A stretch of DNA of 64,000 nucleotides from assembly GCF_000283155.1 (NCBI RefSeq), contig NW_004454180.1, positions 15,713,225 to 15,777,224 on the forward strand. The letters run 5' to 3'. Of this stretch, positions 1 through 10,834 are shown piece by piece. This DNA is from Ceratotherium simum simum (Eukaryota > Chordata > Mammalia > Perissodactyla > Rhinocerotidae). How positions within the stretch are numbered: the stretch's first letter is position 1; each line of letters opens with the position of its first letter. A program made the translations under genes and the position numbers. The notes beneath the pieces were generated by a model. It had not been told where the DNA came from. It saw nothing but the letters and a program-made list of their open reading frames with translations, and searched no databases.

Positions 1-255
1 TGGCGGCCCCGGTTCAGATCCTGGGCGCACACCGATGCACCACTTCTCCAGCCATGCTGAGGCCACGTCCCACATGCAGCAAATGGAAGGATGTGCAACT
101 ATGACATGCAGCTATCTACTGGGGCTTTGGGGAAAAAAAGGAGGAGGATTGGCAATAGGTGTTGGCTCAGAGCCTGTCTTCCTCAGCAAAAAGAGGAGGA
201 TTAGCAAGGATGTTAGCTCAGGGCTGATCTTCCTTACAAAAAAAAAAAAAAAAAA
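1..255 (+). mobile_element. ERE tRNA-derived SINE, cut by window start
   Basis: The start lies within the tRNA-like head (CGGTTCAGATCCTGGGCGC), so the element begins upstream of the window. Next comes the module with GCAGCTATCTACTGGGGC, then two tail units ending in GTTAGCTCAGGGCTGATC, then an A-run at 238-255. It is non-autonomous, transcribed by RNA polymerase III and moved by LINE-1 machinery (known for such SINEs). It carries both the CTATCTACTGGGG module and the paired GAGGA tail units, so it is a composite type. Confidence 0.93.
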
Positions 256-475
256 CCTGACTTCAAAAGAGATCCTACAAAGCTCCCTAGTCCCTTCCGC
301 TATGTGAGGACACAATGAAAAGTCTGCAACCCAGGAGAGGGCCCTCATACAACCATGATCTGGCACTCAGATCTCAGAATTCCAGTATCTAGAACTGTGA
401 GAAAGAAATTTCTGTTGTTTATACATCCTCCAATCTGTGGTATTTTGTTATATTAGCCCTAACAGACTAAGACAT
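256..475 (+). mobile_element. MLT1-type ERVL-MaLR LTR, 3' part
   Basis: It contains the typical MaLR LTR 3' stretch (CTAGAACTGTGAGAAAGAAA, TCTGTGGTATTTTGTTATAT) and ends in AACAGACTAAGACA. Only about 220 bases remain; the 5' part is missing at the ERE junction. The same family recurs in reverse at 2357-2708. It is an old, non-coding solo LTR fragment. Confidence 0.8.
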
Positions 476-489
476 ATATGTGTATATAC

Positions 490-1310
490 ATATAATTTTT
501 CCTTGTATCCCCTTCTTTCTTACACAAAGGATAGCATATATCTATACTCTTTTGCATTTTCTTTTTGTATATCCTGGAAATGACTCCAAATAAGTTTATA
601 GAGATTTTCTCATTCTTTTCACAGCAGATAGTATTCTTTGTGTGGCTCTACTATAGTTTATTCACCCATTCCTCTAGGTATGGACATTTTGATTGCTTCT
701 AATATTTTTCAGTTACAAATAATGCTGCAACGAATAACTTGGTGCATATATATGGTTGCAGGTACATCTTCAAGTAGTTTTTTAGCAGTGGGGTTACTGA
801 GTCAAAAAGTAAGTACATTGTTAGATATTGCCAAATTCCTCTCCCTCTTTTTTTTTTTTGTGAGGCGATCAGCCCTGTGCTAACATCTGCCAATCCTCCT
901 CCTTTTGCTGAGGAAGATTGGCCCTGGGCTAACATCTGTGCCCATCTTCTTCCACTTTATATGGGACGCTGCCACAGCATGGCTTGCCAAGTGGTGCCAC
1001 AGTGTGCGCCCAGGATCCGAACCAGCGAATCCTGGCAGCCACAGCGGAGCGCGCTCACTTAACCACTTGTGCCACTGGGCCGGCCCCCAAATTCCTCTCT
1101 TGAAGGATTGTACCAGTTTAACTAACAATATAGGAGCATGACTGTTTCCCTACAAATTTGCCAACAGAATGAGTGATCATACTTGTTAATTTCTGTCCAT
1201 CTGATAGATAAAAAATGGCGTTTGAATGTTGTTTTAATTTACATTTTACAATTATGAGGGGGGTTAAATATTTTTTCATATGTTTGAGTTCTATATATAT
1301 TATATTAATA
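490..1310 (-). mobile_element. Old L1 fragment, split by an ERE
   Basis: Reverse-oriented ancient L1 text (ACAAATAATGCTGCAACGAA, then TTGCCAACAGAATGAG and a decayed CTGATAGATAAAAAATGG) runs at 490-830 and continues at 1099-1310. The ERE at 843-1086 interrupts it. Related segments occur at 8061-9260, 28860-31480 and 36200-36610. No reading frame survives. The subfamily is not assigned and the ends are approximate. Confidence 0.65.
843..1086 (-). mobile_element. ERE SINE inserted in old L1
   Basis: It starts with a T-run (reverse poly-A) and two reverse tail units, and ends in the head complement CCACTGGGCCGGCCCC. A perfect 12-bp target-site duplication, CCAAATTCCTCT, flanks it (831-842 and 1087-1098). 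The insertion therefore postdates the surrounding L1. Confidence 0.95.
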
Positions 1311-2356
1311 TTCACATATACACATATAAAATTGTCTCGTCATGTCTTTTTTCTCGTTTTTGTTGCTGGGTTTTTGGACCTTTGTTCCAAAAAAATGTTT
1401 CAAAGTCTCTTATTGTTATTGTGTTTACGTCTGAGTCTCCTTGCACATCTTGTAGAATTTTGCTTCGTAAACATGGTTATGACATACGAGGAGTCTGGCT
1501 CCAGACCAAAATCCTGTGTGTGGTCTTTCACGGGCAACCATTGGCAGTTATGAAGCCTTTATCTGGCAGTCTTCCTGGGGAAGAGCTGCCCTCTTACACA
1601 ATACTTGGTGCATTGCTGCGGTCTCTGAGGGAGCTGTAGTCAAGCACCCATCTCTTACTACACTCCCCCCCAGACTTCTCTCCCCTCCCCTGAATCTACA
1701 CTGATCCACCAGGCCCTCCCCTGTGCTCGGTTGGGCTTGTTGTCCTAACCGACCAGCTTCATACCCAGCAGCAGTTGACAGCATGCACATTAATAAGTGC
1801 TACATCATCATTCTAAGTACTGTAACTGATATGTTTGGCCTCAACTCTGTCATAAAATATAATTCTGGGTATTTTGTAATACTGGCTATATTTCTTTGTC
1901 TAGGAAGTGTGACATACACATATATGCATGTGTGCGTGTGCTGTTGTGGGTATATTTGTATTTATCACATTCTAATGCACTTAGATTTCTGTTTTCTCCT
2001 TTAATCTTTTACTTACGTTTTTAAATCTAGTAGCCTTTAGTGTCCTCTTATTACAGCAATTAGATTGCAATAATTGCTCTCTCTCTCCCTTGTCCTCTAA
2101 TTTTTTATTTGCATTATTTCTATTTTGTCATAACTTGTAACATTTGCTTATTGGTCTTCATTTGTTCATTTTTGTGATATTGGAGGGTTTTGCAAGATTT
2201 CTAGTTTCAAGGTGCTCTCTTCTGCCAGTAGAACAAAAGCCAGGTAATTTGACTGAGGTGCGTGTTGCCAGAGGGGGGGCAGAGTTGCCTTTTTGTTTTT
2301 GCAATGGATGGTTAGCTTATTATTTTTCCAATTTTTATGATTGCCTAAATTATCCC
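1311..2356. other. Unassigned AT-rich sequence
   Basis: No gene or repeat family is recognised. A pyrimidine-rich, somewhat GC-richer block lies at about 1560-1790, and a CA/TG-biased patch at about 1915-1960. The region may hide a very old repeat. The longest open frames (about 110-120 codons near 1215-1640) have no recognisable motif and overlap one another. Confidence 0.5.
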
Positions 2357-2708
2357 TATCTTAGTCAGTTTAGGCTGCTATAACAAAATACCATAGACTG
2401 GGTGGCTTAAACAACAAATATTTATTTCTCACAGTTCTGGAGGCTGGAAGTAGGAGATCAGGGCACCAGTATGGTTGGGTTCTGGTGAGGGTCATCTTCC
2501 AGGTTGCAAAAGCAGATTTCTCCTCGTAAAGTCACAAGGCTAAAAGAGAGCCCTCTGGGCTCTGTTTTATAAGGGCACTAACCTTATTTATGAGGGCTCC
2601 ACCCTCATGACCTAATCACCTCACAAATGTCCTACTTCCCAATACCATCCCATTGAGGGTTAGGATTTGAACATGTGAATTTTGGTGGGACACATTCAAT
2701 CCATAACA
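2357..2708 (-). mobile_element. MLT1-type ERVL-MaLR solo LTR
   Basis: A nearly complete reverse-oriented LTR. It opens with TATCTTAGTCAGTTTAGGCT and the block AACAAAATACCATAGACTGG, and ends with TTCAATCCATAACA, the complement of a TGTTATGGATTGAA start. The length of about 350 bases suits the family. No internal retroviral sequence is attached and no clear target duplication was found. Confidence 0.88.
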
Positions 2709-3520
2709 GCACCCTTTTTTCTCTTTTCCCTTAGTCGCCCAATGGCCAAAGGATGCTACTTTTTCTTTTTTTCTTTTGACTTATTACTTTCCCAGAAGTT
2801 GTGCATTTGTCTCCAGGAATGTCCATTTCCATCCCGCCTCCCTCTTTAAATCACATGCACTTTGGAGGCCCTTCCCTGTGGTCCATGGTATTTTCTGACC
2901 AGACCTGTTGTTGTTGTTGTTGTTGTTGTTGTTTTTAGTCATTTTAGACCTAGCACAGACTTAGTGGTTCTGGAAGTAGTTTCAGATGAACTTAGACGCA
3001 ATCCTCATGTCCCTCTTTTGTCTTCTCTGCAGCTTTCTCACTTACCTTTGCTGGCCACAAAGTCTTAGGGTGGATTAAGACTGGGATGGAAGCATGCGAG
3101 TTTGTATGAAGGTTTGGTGCTTTTTATCTTTTCACTTACAGTTATTTTAAAGTTTTGGTAATATCTGCCTTCAGTTTATGTTGAGGATGTAGTTTGGGGT
3201 AAAATTTAATTTTCCCTTCTTGTTCTTTTACTATATGAGGAGGAAATACTGTGAAATAAGTGGCTACACTGTCACCATTGTCTTCAGCTATCCAGAAGTA
3301 CCACACCATATTATAAAAGAAATCATCAAAAATACATCCTGGGGTAGAGATTAGACTCCTATTAAACAAGTCAGGTGAGCTTGTAAAATAAATTTTATGG
3401 AATTCAAACCAAAAACATGATTAATAATACATGCATGGCCCTATTCATTCAGTGCCACTACTTATTATATTTAATCACCTTTTAAGGTTGTCACATGAAT
3501 ATGGGATATAGAGGGATATA
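2709..3520. other. Unassigned sequence with a TTG microsatellite
   Basis: No gene is recognised. The stretch includes the simple repeat at 2907-2933 and otherwise mixed, moderately AT-rich sequence. Confidence 0.5.
2907..2933 (+). repeat. (TTG)n microsatellite
   Basis: About nine uninterrupted TTG units, grading into a short T-run. It may vary in length between individuals. Confidence 0.95.
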
Positions 3521-3533
3521 GCACACTGGCTTT

Positions 3534-3765
3534 CTTGCGTGTGTGTAAGGAAGATCAGCCCTGAGCTAATATCTGCCAATCCTCCTCTTTTTGCTGAGGA
3601 AGACTGTCCCCGAGCTAACATCCATGCTGATCTTCCTCCACTTTATGCGGGATGTCGCCACAGCATGGCCTGACAAGCGGTGTGTCGGTGCACACCTGGG
3701 ATCTGAACCCGGGCCACCAGCAATGGAGCGTGCACACTTAACTGCTACGCCACGGGGCTGGCCCC
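3534..3765 (-). mobile_element. ERE SINE with 13-bp target duplication
   Basis: Reverse tail units (GAGGAAGACTGTCCCCGAGC) are followed by head complement ending GGGGCTGGCCCC. The flanks repeat GCACACTGGCTTT exactly at 3521-3533 and 3766-3778. The usual T-run is replaced by CTTGCGTGTGTGTAAGG, so the poly-A tail has mutated. Confidence 0.95.
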
Positions 3766-3778
3766 GCACACTGGCTTT

Positions 3779-4094
3779 ATGTGGAGATATAGGTGGGGAG
3801 AACATGCAGCAAAGAAGGAATTATTTTTTAGAATCAAAATCAAACAATTCTATAACATTTATTTTGTCTAACAGTAAAAAATTAAAAATATAAAAAGCTT
3901 CCCAAGGCTTATAGAGGAGTAATATATGCCCATATTATTTCTGAGGGAGTAAAACAGATATCTTTATGGTGATTTAATTTCCATGGTGCTTAATAAGTGA
4001 AGTATGCGTGTTTCCTGGTATTCATATTGGGGATTAGAGTAGGTAGGAGTTTAAGAAGGATGGAGGCCGTAAGAGCTATCTGGGAAGGCAACAT
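3779..4094. other. Unassigned sequence
   Basis: AT-rich sequence of about 315 bases with no recognised gene or repeat. Confidence 0.5.
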
Positions 4095-4760
4095 AGCTGA
4101 GTAGTGTAGGGATTGCTTTTGGAGTCATGAAATTCTGGGCTTATTCTGACAGCTGAGTGACATTGGAAAGATATTTATCTCTCTGACTCATGAGTGGTAG
4201 ACAGAATAGTAGCCTCCCCAAAATGCCCACCTCCTAATCCCAAGAACCTATGAATATATTACCTTACATGGAAAAGTTTTTTCAAGGATGCGATTAAGTT
4301 AAGGATGTTGAGATGGGGAGATTATCCTGGATTATCTGGGTGGGCCCAATGTAATCTTAAAGCCCTTATAGGACGAGGTAAGAAGGTTAAAGGCGGAAGA
4401 AGCAGTTGGGACAAGGGAAGCAGAGGTTAGAATAATACACTTTGAAGATGAAGGAAGAGGCAAGGAATGTGGCTAGCCTTTAGAAGCTGAAAAAGACAAG
4501 GAAACAGATTCTCCCATGAAGCCTCTGGAAGGCACACAGCCCTGCCAACACCATTTTTTTTTTTTTTTTTTAGACTTCTTACTTCCAGAACTGTAAGAAA
4601 AAAATTTGCATTTTTAAGGCACTAAGTTTGTGGTGATTTGTTGCAGAAGTAATAGGAAACTAATACACCATGCTTCCTCATCTGTTTAAATGATTACCTA
4701 TTTCATGCAACATTTAGTGCATTGCAAGTGCTCAATAAATGTTGTCTATGATAATGGGAG
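4095..4760 (+). mobile_element. MIR core-SINE, split by an LTR
   Basis: The left half (4095-4190) has the MIR pattern of a 'gagt-cat...ctggg' head, then CTGAGTGACATTGG and TATCTCTCTGACTCA. The right half (4668-4760) resumes with TGCTTCCTCATCTGTTTAAA and ends with AGTGCTCAATAAATGTTG. The MLT1-type LTR between them interrupts the element. MIRs are ancient tRNA-derived SINEs, so the order of events is clear. Confidence 0.8.
4191..4667 (+). mobile_element. MLT1-type solo LTR inserted in MIR
   Basis: A typical MLT1 text: CACCTCCTAATCCCAAGAAC, GGAGATTATCCTGGATTATC, GGAAACAGATTCTCCCATGA, then GGAAACTAATACA at the end. The segment usually reading 'gattttggacttc' has become a long T-run (about 4553-4571) before AGACTTC. 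No internal sequence is attached. Confidence 0.92.
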
Positions 4761-5467
4761 TTATTTTTCCAAAGGATGATGCACAAATATAGGATATAAT
4801 AGGATGCAACCCACTGGCATTGGCTAGATAAAGAGGTTATCGAAAAGGGAAAAAAAATTTCAACTGGGAATTCTTCAGAGGGTTATAACACCTGGAAATG
4901 TAAAAAAGGAAAAAAAACATTCTGTAGCGTATTTAAGTACTGAGTGATAATCATCAGTTTTGCAGAGCCAATTAACATAGCGGAATTTATATTGCATGTT
5001 TTGATCGAGTGAATGACTTTTTTTTTTTGAAAAGTACCCGGGAGGAATTAATTATGACAATTTGAATGTGATTTTATGGATTTTGAAGTTAATTTTTACA
5101 CAGGTTCTAAAATTGTGATGATATCTTGACAAAAATAGATCTGTTGCATTGCCTTAAAATAACAGTACATGATAAAATTAGAGAAAAATTATACATACAA
5201 AATCCATTTTATCTTGAAAGGAAATGGAAATTTGCAAGTGCATAAACTGACAGATTATTGCTGTGTAAGTATGGAAATAGACTAAGTTAAAATAGATTTC
5301 TTTTCTTACCATATTATATTTTCCATGTTTCCATAACATCAAATAACTCTAAGCCCAATGTTAATGCAAGATATCGGAGTCAGTAGGCGTATTCCCATAA
5401 CTAAGTTTTACAAGCGAACTTTCTTTTGTATCTACTGAGATCTGGTCCTAAATCTGCAATTTCTTTG
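4761..5467. other. Unassigned AT-rich sequence
   Basis: About 700 bases, AT-rich, with several A- and T-runs. No recognised gene or repeat. Confidence 0.5.
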
Positions 5468-5720
5468 TTTTTTTTTTTTTTTTAGTGAGGAAGATTGGCC
5501 CTGAGCTAACATCTGTTGTCAATCTTCCTCTTTTTGCTTGAGGAAGATTGCCACTGAGCTAACATACTGTGCCAATCTTCCTCTATTTTGTATGTGGCAC
5601 ACCGCCACAGCATGGCTTGATGAACAGTGTGTAGGTCTGCGCCCGGGATCCAAAACTGTGAATCCCGGACCACCAGAGTGGAGCATGTGAACCTAACCAC
5701 TATGCGACCAGGCTGGCCCC
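5468..5720 (-). mobile_element. ERE SINE
   Basis: A T-run (5468-5483) is followed by two reverse tail units (GTGAGGAAGATTGGCCCTGA; TTGAGGAAGATTGCCACTGA) and head complement ending AGGCTGGCCCC. The body is complete. I could not identify a convincing target duplication. Confidence 0.93.
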
Positions 5721-6424
5721 TTTATTGGTTATTACTTAATGTTTATCTTACTCTTCAATTAGACTTATTATGCCAAATATTGAATTGATCAGTTTCATAT
5801 TCCAAGTTTCCTATCAAAAGTTCCATTTGCCTAGTTATCCAAACTAAAAAGAATTCAAATAAAAATATCTTATTATTTTTAGTTCCATCTTTCTCTTTAT
5901 CTTGCTGTATCTTGCTTGTGATCAAGTCCTGTTGATTCCTTTTTAGTAATAACTCTATCTCTTCCTCTCCAGGCTACCTGCTAATATTCCAGTTTTAGTC
6001 CCTACCATCTCAAAATTAGCATGCTAGAAAAACCATATAACGTTGTAAATTCCTTTAGCTGCCAAATTCCAAAGTTATTTTTTTCCAATCCATTATGTAC
6101 ACTTGCCTTAATTATTGCTTGCATCGTGTTATCCCTTGATGTAAAAATCTTCTGCAGTACTCTGCAGCTCAAAAAGAAGTTTCAATTTACCACTGACTTT
6201 AAAGTTCTATGTATTACCATCCCGTTGTACTTGAATAAGGCTCATTGTAGGGATCAGCACAGAACATTTGCCTCCAGTACATTTTCACCTGAGTTTCGAT
6301 TATTTTTTCCTATTATCCTCAGTTGACATAGCATGAAGACCATTTCTTAGCAATTTTGTTAATGTATGTGCTGTTAATCAAGAGCTTAGTTGATAAGATC
6401 ATATTGTAAGAGATCTGGAAGTAT
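5721..6424. other. Unassigned AT-rich sequence
   Basis: No gene is recognised. The part at about 5900-6060 (AAGTCCTGTTGATTCC, TCTTCCTCTCCAGGCTACC) resembles decayed L2, but too weakly to call. Confidence 0.4.
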
Positions 6425-7900
6425 ATTTTAATATTGTTTTATTTGGAAATAATTTCAAAGATAAAGGAAAATTAGCAAGAATCTTGTAAAGCACTCCTGT
6501 ATCCCTTTAACAGATTAACCAACTGTTGATGTTTTGCCAAATTTGCTTGATCATTCTCTCTGTATATGGATTTATTACTATTATTGTTATTATTACTAAT
6601 CCACTTGAGAATATGTTGCAGCAGTATGCTTCTTTATTCCTAAATATTTCAGTGTGTTTTTCTTAAGAACAAAGGCATTCACTTACATAATCGTAGCTCA
6701 ATTATTCAAATTTTGTCAATTATCTTAATAGTATTTTGTAGTATTTTTGTCTGGTCCAGACTGCAACCCAGTATCATGCTCTGCCCTTAGTTTTTATCTA
6801 TCTTTAGTCTCTTTTAATTGCAATGATTCATCAAGTTTTCTTTTTGTCTCCTAACATTGACATTTGTTTAGGACACAACCAGGTATCTTGTAAAATGTCT
6901 CTGCTGCAGACAGAATAATGGCCTCCTAAAGATGTGCACCTGCTAAATCCCTGAGACCTGCGACTATGTTATCTTTCATGGCAAAAGGGACTCTGCAGGT
7001 ATGATTAAATTAAGGATCCCAAGAGGGGAAGATTGTCCTGTATTATCTAGGTGAAGAGTACAGTATTCATAAGGGTACCTATAGGAGGAGGCAAGGAGGG
7101 TTAGGATCTGAGAAAGATATTTATCAATGGAAGTTGACATGAGAGAGAAAGAATGAGAGGAGAAAGAGGAAAGATAGGGATGGGAGGAGGAGGCAGGGAA
7201 GGAGGGAGAGAGAGATTTGAAAATGCTACATTATTGCTTTGAAGATGGAAGAAGCCATGAGTCAAGAAATGCAGGCAGTTGCTAGAAGTTGGAGAAAGCA
7301 AGGAAACAGATTCTCCTTATTGGCTTCAGAAAGAATGCAGCTCTGCTGATGCCTTGATTTTAGCTCCATAAGACCCATTTCAGACTTCTGATCTCTAAAA
7401 CCATAAGATCATAAATTTGCATTGTTTTAAACCACTAAGTGTGTCGTAATTCCTTATAGCAACAATAGGAAGCTCATACAATCTCCCAGTTTGTGTTTAT
7501 CCGGTGTCTTCTCGTAAACGGATTCAGGCTATTTTGGAGACAAATACCATAGAAGTGACATTGTGTTGTTCTCAGTGCCATACCTCAGGTGAGACGTGGT
7601 AAGAGCTTGTTCCAATATTGATGATGTTAGCTTTGATCATTTGAATAACTGGTGTCTGTTCAGTTTTCTCCAATGTAGAGTGAGTGTTTTTCTCGTTGTA
7701 ATTAATAACTAACTTGTGAAAAGATACTTTATGGCTACATAAATACACTATCCCTCATCAAAGTTTTGCCCATTAGTTTTGCATTCACTAAGTCTTGCCT
7801 GAAGGAAGTAACACTATAATGATAGCCAAATGGGAAACTTTGACTCTATCTTTCCTTATACATTTATTACTTGGCATTCTATTTTAGAGAAAAAACAGGA
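6425..7900 (-). mobile_element. Old L1 3' region, split by an LTR
   Basis: Reverse-oriented L1 3'-UTR-like text: GAAATAATTTCAAAGATAAA, then AACATTGACATTTGTTTAGG. It resumes after the inserted LTR with CAGTTTGTGTTTATCCGGTG and GAAGTGACATTGTGTTGTTC. The same L1 segment occurs at 51415-52810. The right end is approximate. Confidence 0.6.
6902..7480 (+). mobile_element. MLT1-type solo LTR inserted in L1
   Basis: Matches the MLT1 pattern: TGGCAAAAGGGACTCTGCAG, GATTGTCCTGTATTATCTAG, GGAAACAGATTCTCC, and an end of GGAAGCTCATACA. The flanks GTCTC (6897-6901) and ATCTC (7481-7485) fit a 5-bp target duplication with one change. A purine-rich GAGAGG expansion sits at about 7140-7215. Confidence 0.88.
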
Positions 7901-8060
7901 ACAAACCAGAATAAATGAGATTGATTATTTATTGGAGATGGGTATGATAAGACGGAAAGGGTAGAAGAGGTGCCAATATTTCAATGAATATATTCATTGA
8001 ATAAAATGAAAGTATTAGTTCATATCGAAAATAGATAATTTAATTAAAATCAATTTTAAT

Positions 8061-9260
8061 CTAGATGTCTATTTCCTTATTTTTCCCTTCTTCCATACAC
8101 AAAGATACTTCATTTTTTCCACTAAAAATGCATCCTGAAGATTGCTCCATATCAGTTTATAGAACTCTCTTTCAATTTTTTATACAACTGCATTGTATTT
8201 TCTGTGTACATGACCATCATCGATTCAGCCTATCTATTGGCTTTTTAAGTTACTCCCCAATTTTTTCATTATTAATTAATGCTGCAAGGAATGACATGAC
8301 ACTGTGCATTTTTTTTTTGAGTGACATAATTTCTGGGTAAATTCTTAGAAGTGATATTTCCAAATTGTTCTTCACAAGTGTTCCATCTTACATTCCTACT
8401 ACAGTGTAAAAAATGTACTGTTTCCCTTAGCCTCACCAACAGAGTTTGCTGTCAGATTTTTAACTTTTGCCAATCTGATGTCTGGGAAATAGTATCTCCT
8501 TGTAGTTTTAGTCTGCATTTCTTTTATAGTGTGTGAAATTGGATATCTTTACACATGTTTAAGAGCCCATTATTACGTATTTTTTTTTAAAATGTCTCTT
8601 CATTTCTTTTTCCCATTTTTACACATTCTTGGGTTTTTTTCCCCTGCAATTTTAAGAGTTCTTTATATGCTAAGGATATTAGATCTTTATTAGTGATGTA
8701 TATGGTATGTATTTCCACCTAGTCCATCATTTGTGTTCTGATGTTCCATACAGCGTTTAGTGCCATTTGAGGAGTATTTAATATTATTTATTTAAATTTA
8801 CCAATCTTTTCTTCTGTTGCATCTTGATATCGAATTATTGTTATAAAATCTTTTCCTATACTCAAGTAGTAGAAGCATTTATCCATGTTTCATTCTGCTA
8901 GATTTATGTTTTTAACTACTTTTCATTTAATCCATGATCTATTTGGAGTTTATTTTGATGTGGTGTGATGAATGGATCCAATTGAATCTTTTTCTAAATG
9001 GCTATCATTTGTTGCAACTCTATTTATCTAAAAATCCATCCTTGCCCCAGTTATTATACCACCTTATCACATAATAAATTGCTTAATATATTTGGGTTTA
9101 TTGGTGTACTTTCTCTTCGATTTTACTGGTCCATTTGTATTCATATGTCAGTAATGTGTACTTGGTCTACCTCTGCCTCTGTCTGGCAGACCATCTGGTC
9201 TGCCTCTATTCATGTCAGAACCATACTTATAGTATATTTTAAGATCTCCATAGCTTTACT
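8061..9260 (-). mobile_element. Old L1/HAL1-like fragment
   Basis: Reverse-oriented L1 text can be followed over about 1.2 kb: AATTAATGCTGCAAGGAATG, CACCAACAGAGTTTGCTG, TTTTAAGAGTTCTTTATATG, then TGATCTATTTGGAGTTTATT. Heavily mutated, with no usable reading frame. Whether it is L1 or the related HAL1 is open. Confidence 0.65.
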
Positions 9261-10834
9261 TTTTCAGGGTGAAGAGTGCATTTAAATGGAGGTATATTGA
9301 ATATAGCAAAGCATTCAATATTCAAAGATTCTTGCTTAATATCTCCCATCCCTCTGCAAATAAAACCATTTTTCCTCTTAATTTAGAGAATTCTTGCATT
9401 CTTTTACTTATTTATTACCACATATCCCTTGCTATGGACAAAGTCTCACAGTATATTTTCTTCTGCCTTTGTTCCTTCAAGTTGATATCTTCTCCTGGAA
9501 TGTCTCTTCTTCTCTCTTCCATCTATTCAAATCTCACCATGTCTGTAAGACAAAACTGAAGCTATTGCTTCACTGTGGACATATCTGAATATCAAACATT
9601 CACTGTACTTTCTACCAGCTGGTCACTTCTGGCTCTTAGCTTCTATACAACACAATTTAATTGTTTATAATGTATTGCCTGGTACTAGTGCCTATTATAC
9701 GCAGTACACAATAATCTTTTCTGAAAAGAACAGGATGACCTTCTTGAAAATGGCGGTTGTATGATAAACACTCTCTATATCTCCTCAGTATTTCAACTGT
9801 AAAAGTTCTGAGCGTATAACAGGTATTGAATACATATTTCTTCGGGTAAATCTACACCAGATAAATTTCCTCTTGTCTCCTTTGTAGAATTAGATTGATA
9901 GATAAAATAATAAAATTTACTCAAAATAATAAGCAAATATGCAGCCAATCTTTCAATTTTCCAGTAACATATTGGCATTTATGTTTATTTACAAAAAATA
10001 GATCAGTGATAATAAGGTGATAAGTCACCATAAACTCACTAAAGCAGGCACAATAGATGATTTGTATAAGATAGGTGTAACTGTCATCTAAAAACTAAAT
10101 GATATCTAATATTTGAATAACCAAATAACTGCTGTTCATTTTACTATAAGAGAGTGAAAAAGAATCTAAGTACTAACTTCACAAGTGGTACTGCCACAGA
10201 CCAAAAAACATATTAGGTAGTCAGATAATTCCATTTTGTTTAAATTTCTGGATTTAAACAAGTATGTGAGATGTTGATATAGTTTTCTTTCCAATTAGTA
10301 TGCTAAATATGTGAAGTTTTTAATTAACTATAATTAATAATTATTCTGTGAGAAAAAAACATTAATCAACATATTACATTTAAGTAGACTACCATATGGG
10401 ACTAGATTTAATAAGTATAAATATATTATTTTATAAATAATTAAAATATGTCCTCTTTTACACTTGAATCTGAAAAGGTAAATCAGAAGCAGAATTTGAA
10501 AGAAGAGTAATTTCATTGTCTTTTCTTTTCGTTTTTTTTTTTTTTTTAATATGTTGATGGCTACTGAAAACTCCAAATTATTATGCAAGCCCCATACAAA
10601 AGAAAATTTAAATTTGAGGAAGAGTTGGTCTTTGCATTAATGTACGATTTTCTCACAAAATCTCAAAATCTTTTGCAGACATTATTCCACAGAATATACT
10701 CAAGAAATTCAAAAGTGCTATCAAACTCTAATTTTCTACTTTTCATGGGTGATGTGTGTCTTGACATGAGTACAGCCATGTTTGGCCGCTCCATTGACCT
10801 ACAGCCACCAGCACAAAAAGAAATATAAAAGCTG
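9261..10834. other. Unassigned AT-rich sequence
   Basis: No gene is recognised. The stretch at about 9420-9560 (TTGATATCTTCTCCTGGAAT) faintly resembles an L2 3' region. The remainder, including a T-run at about 10532-10547, is AT-rich and unassigned. Confidence 0.45.

Noticed and set aside
5900..6100. An L2 fragment
   Set aside because: The similarity is limited to a few pyrimidine-rich words and could be chance.
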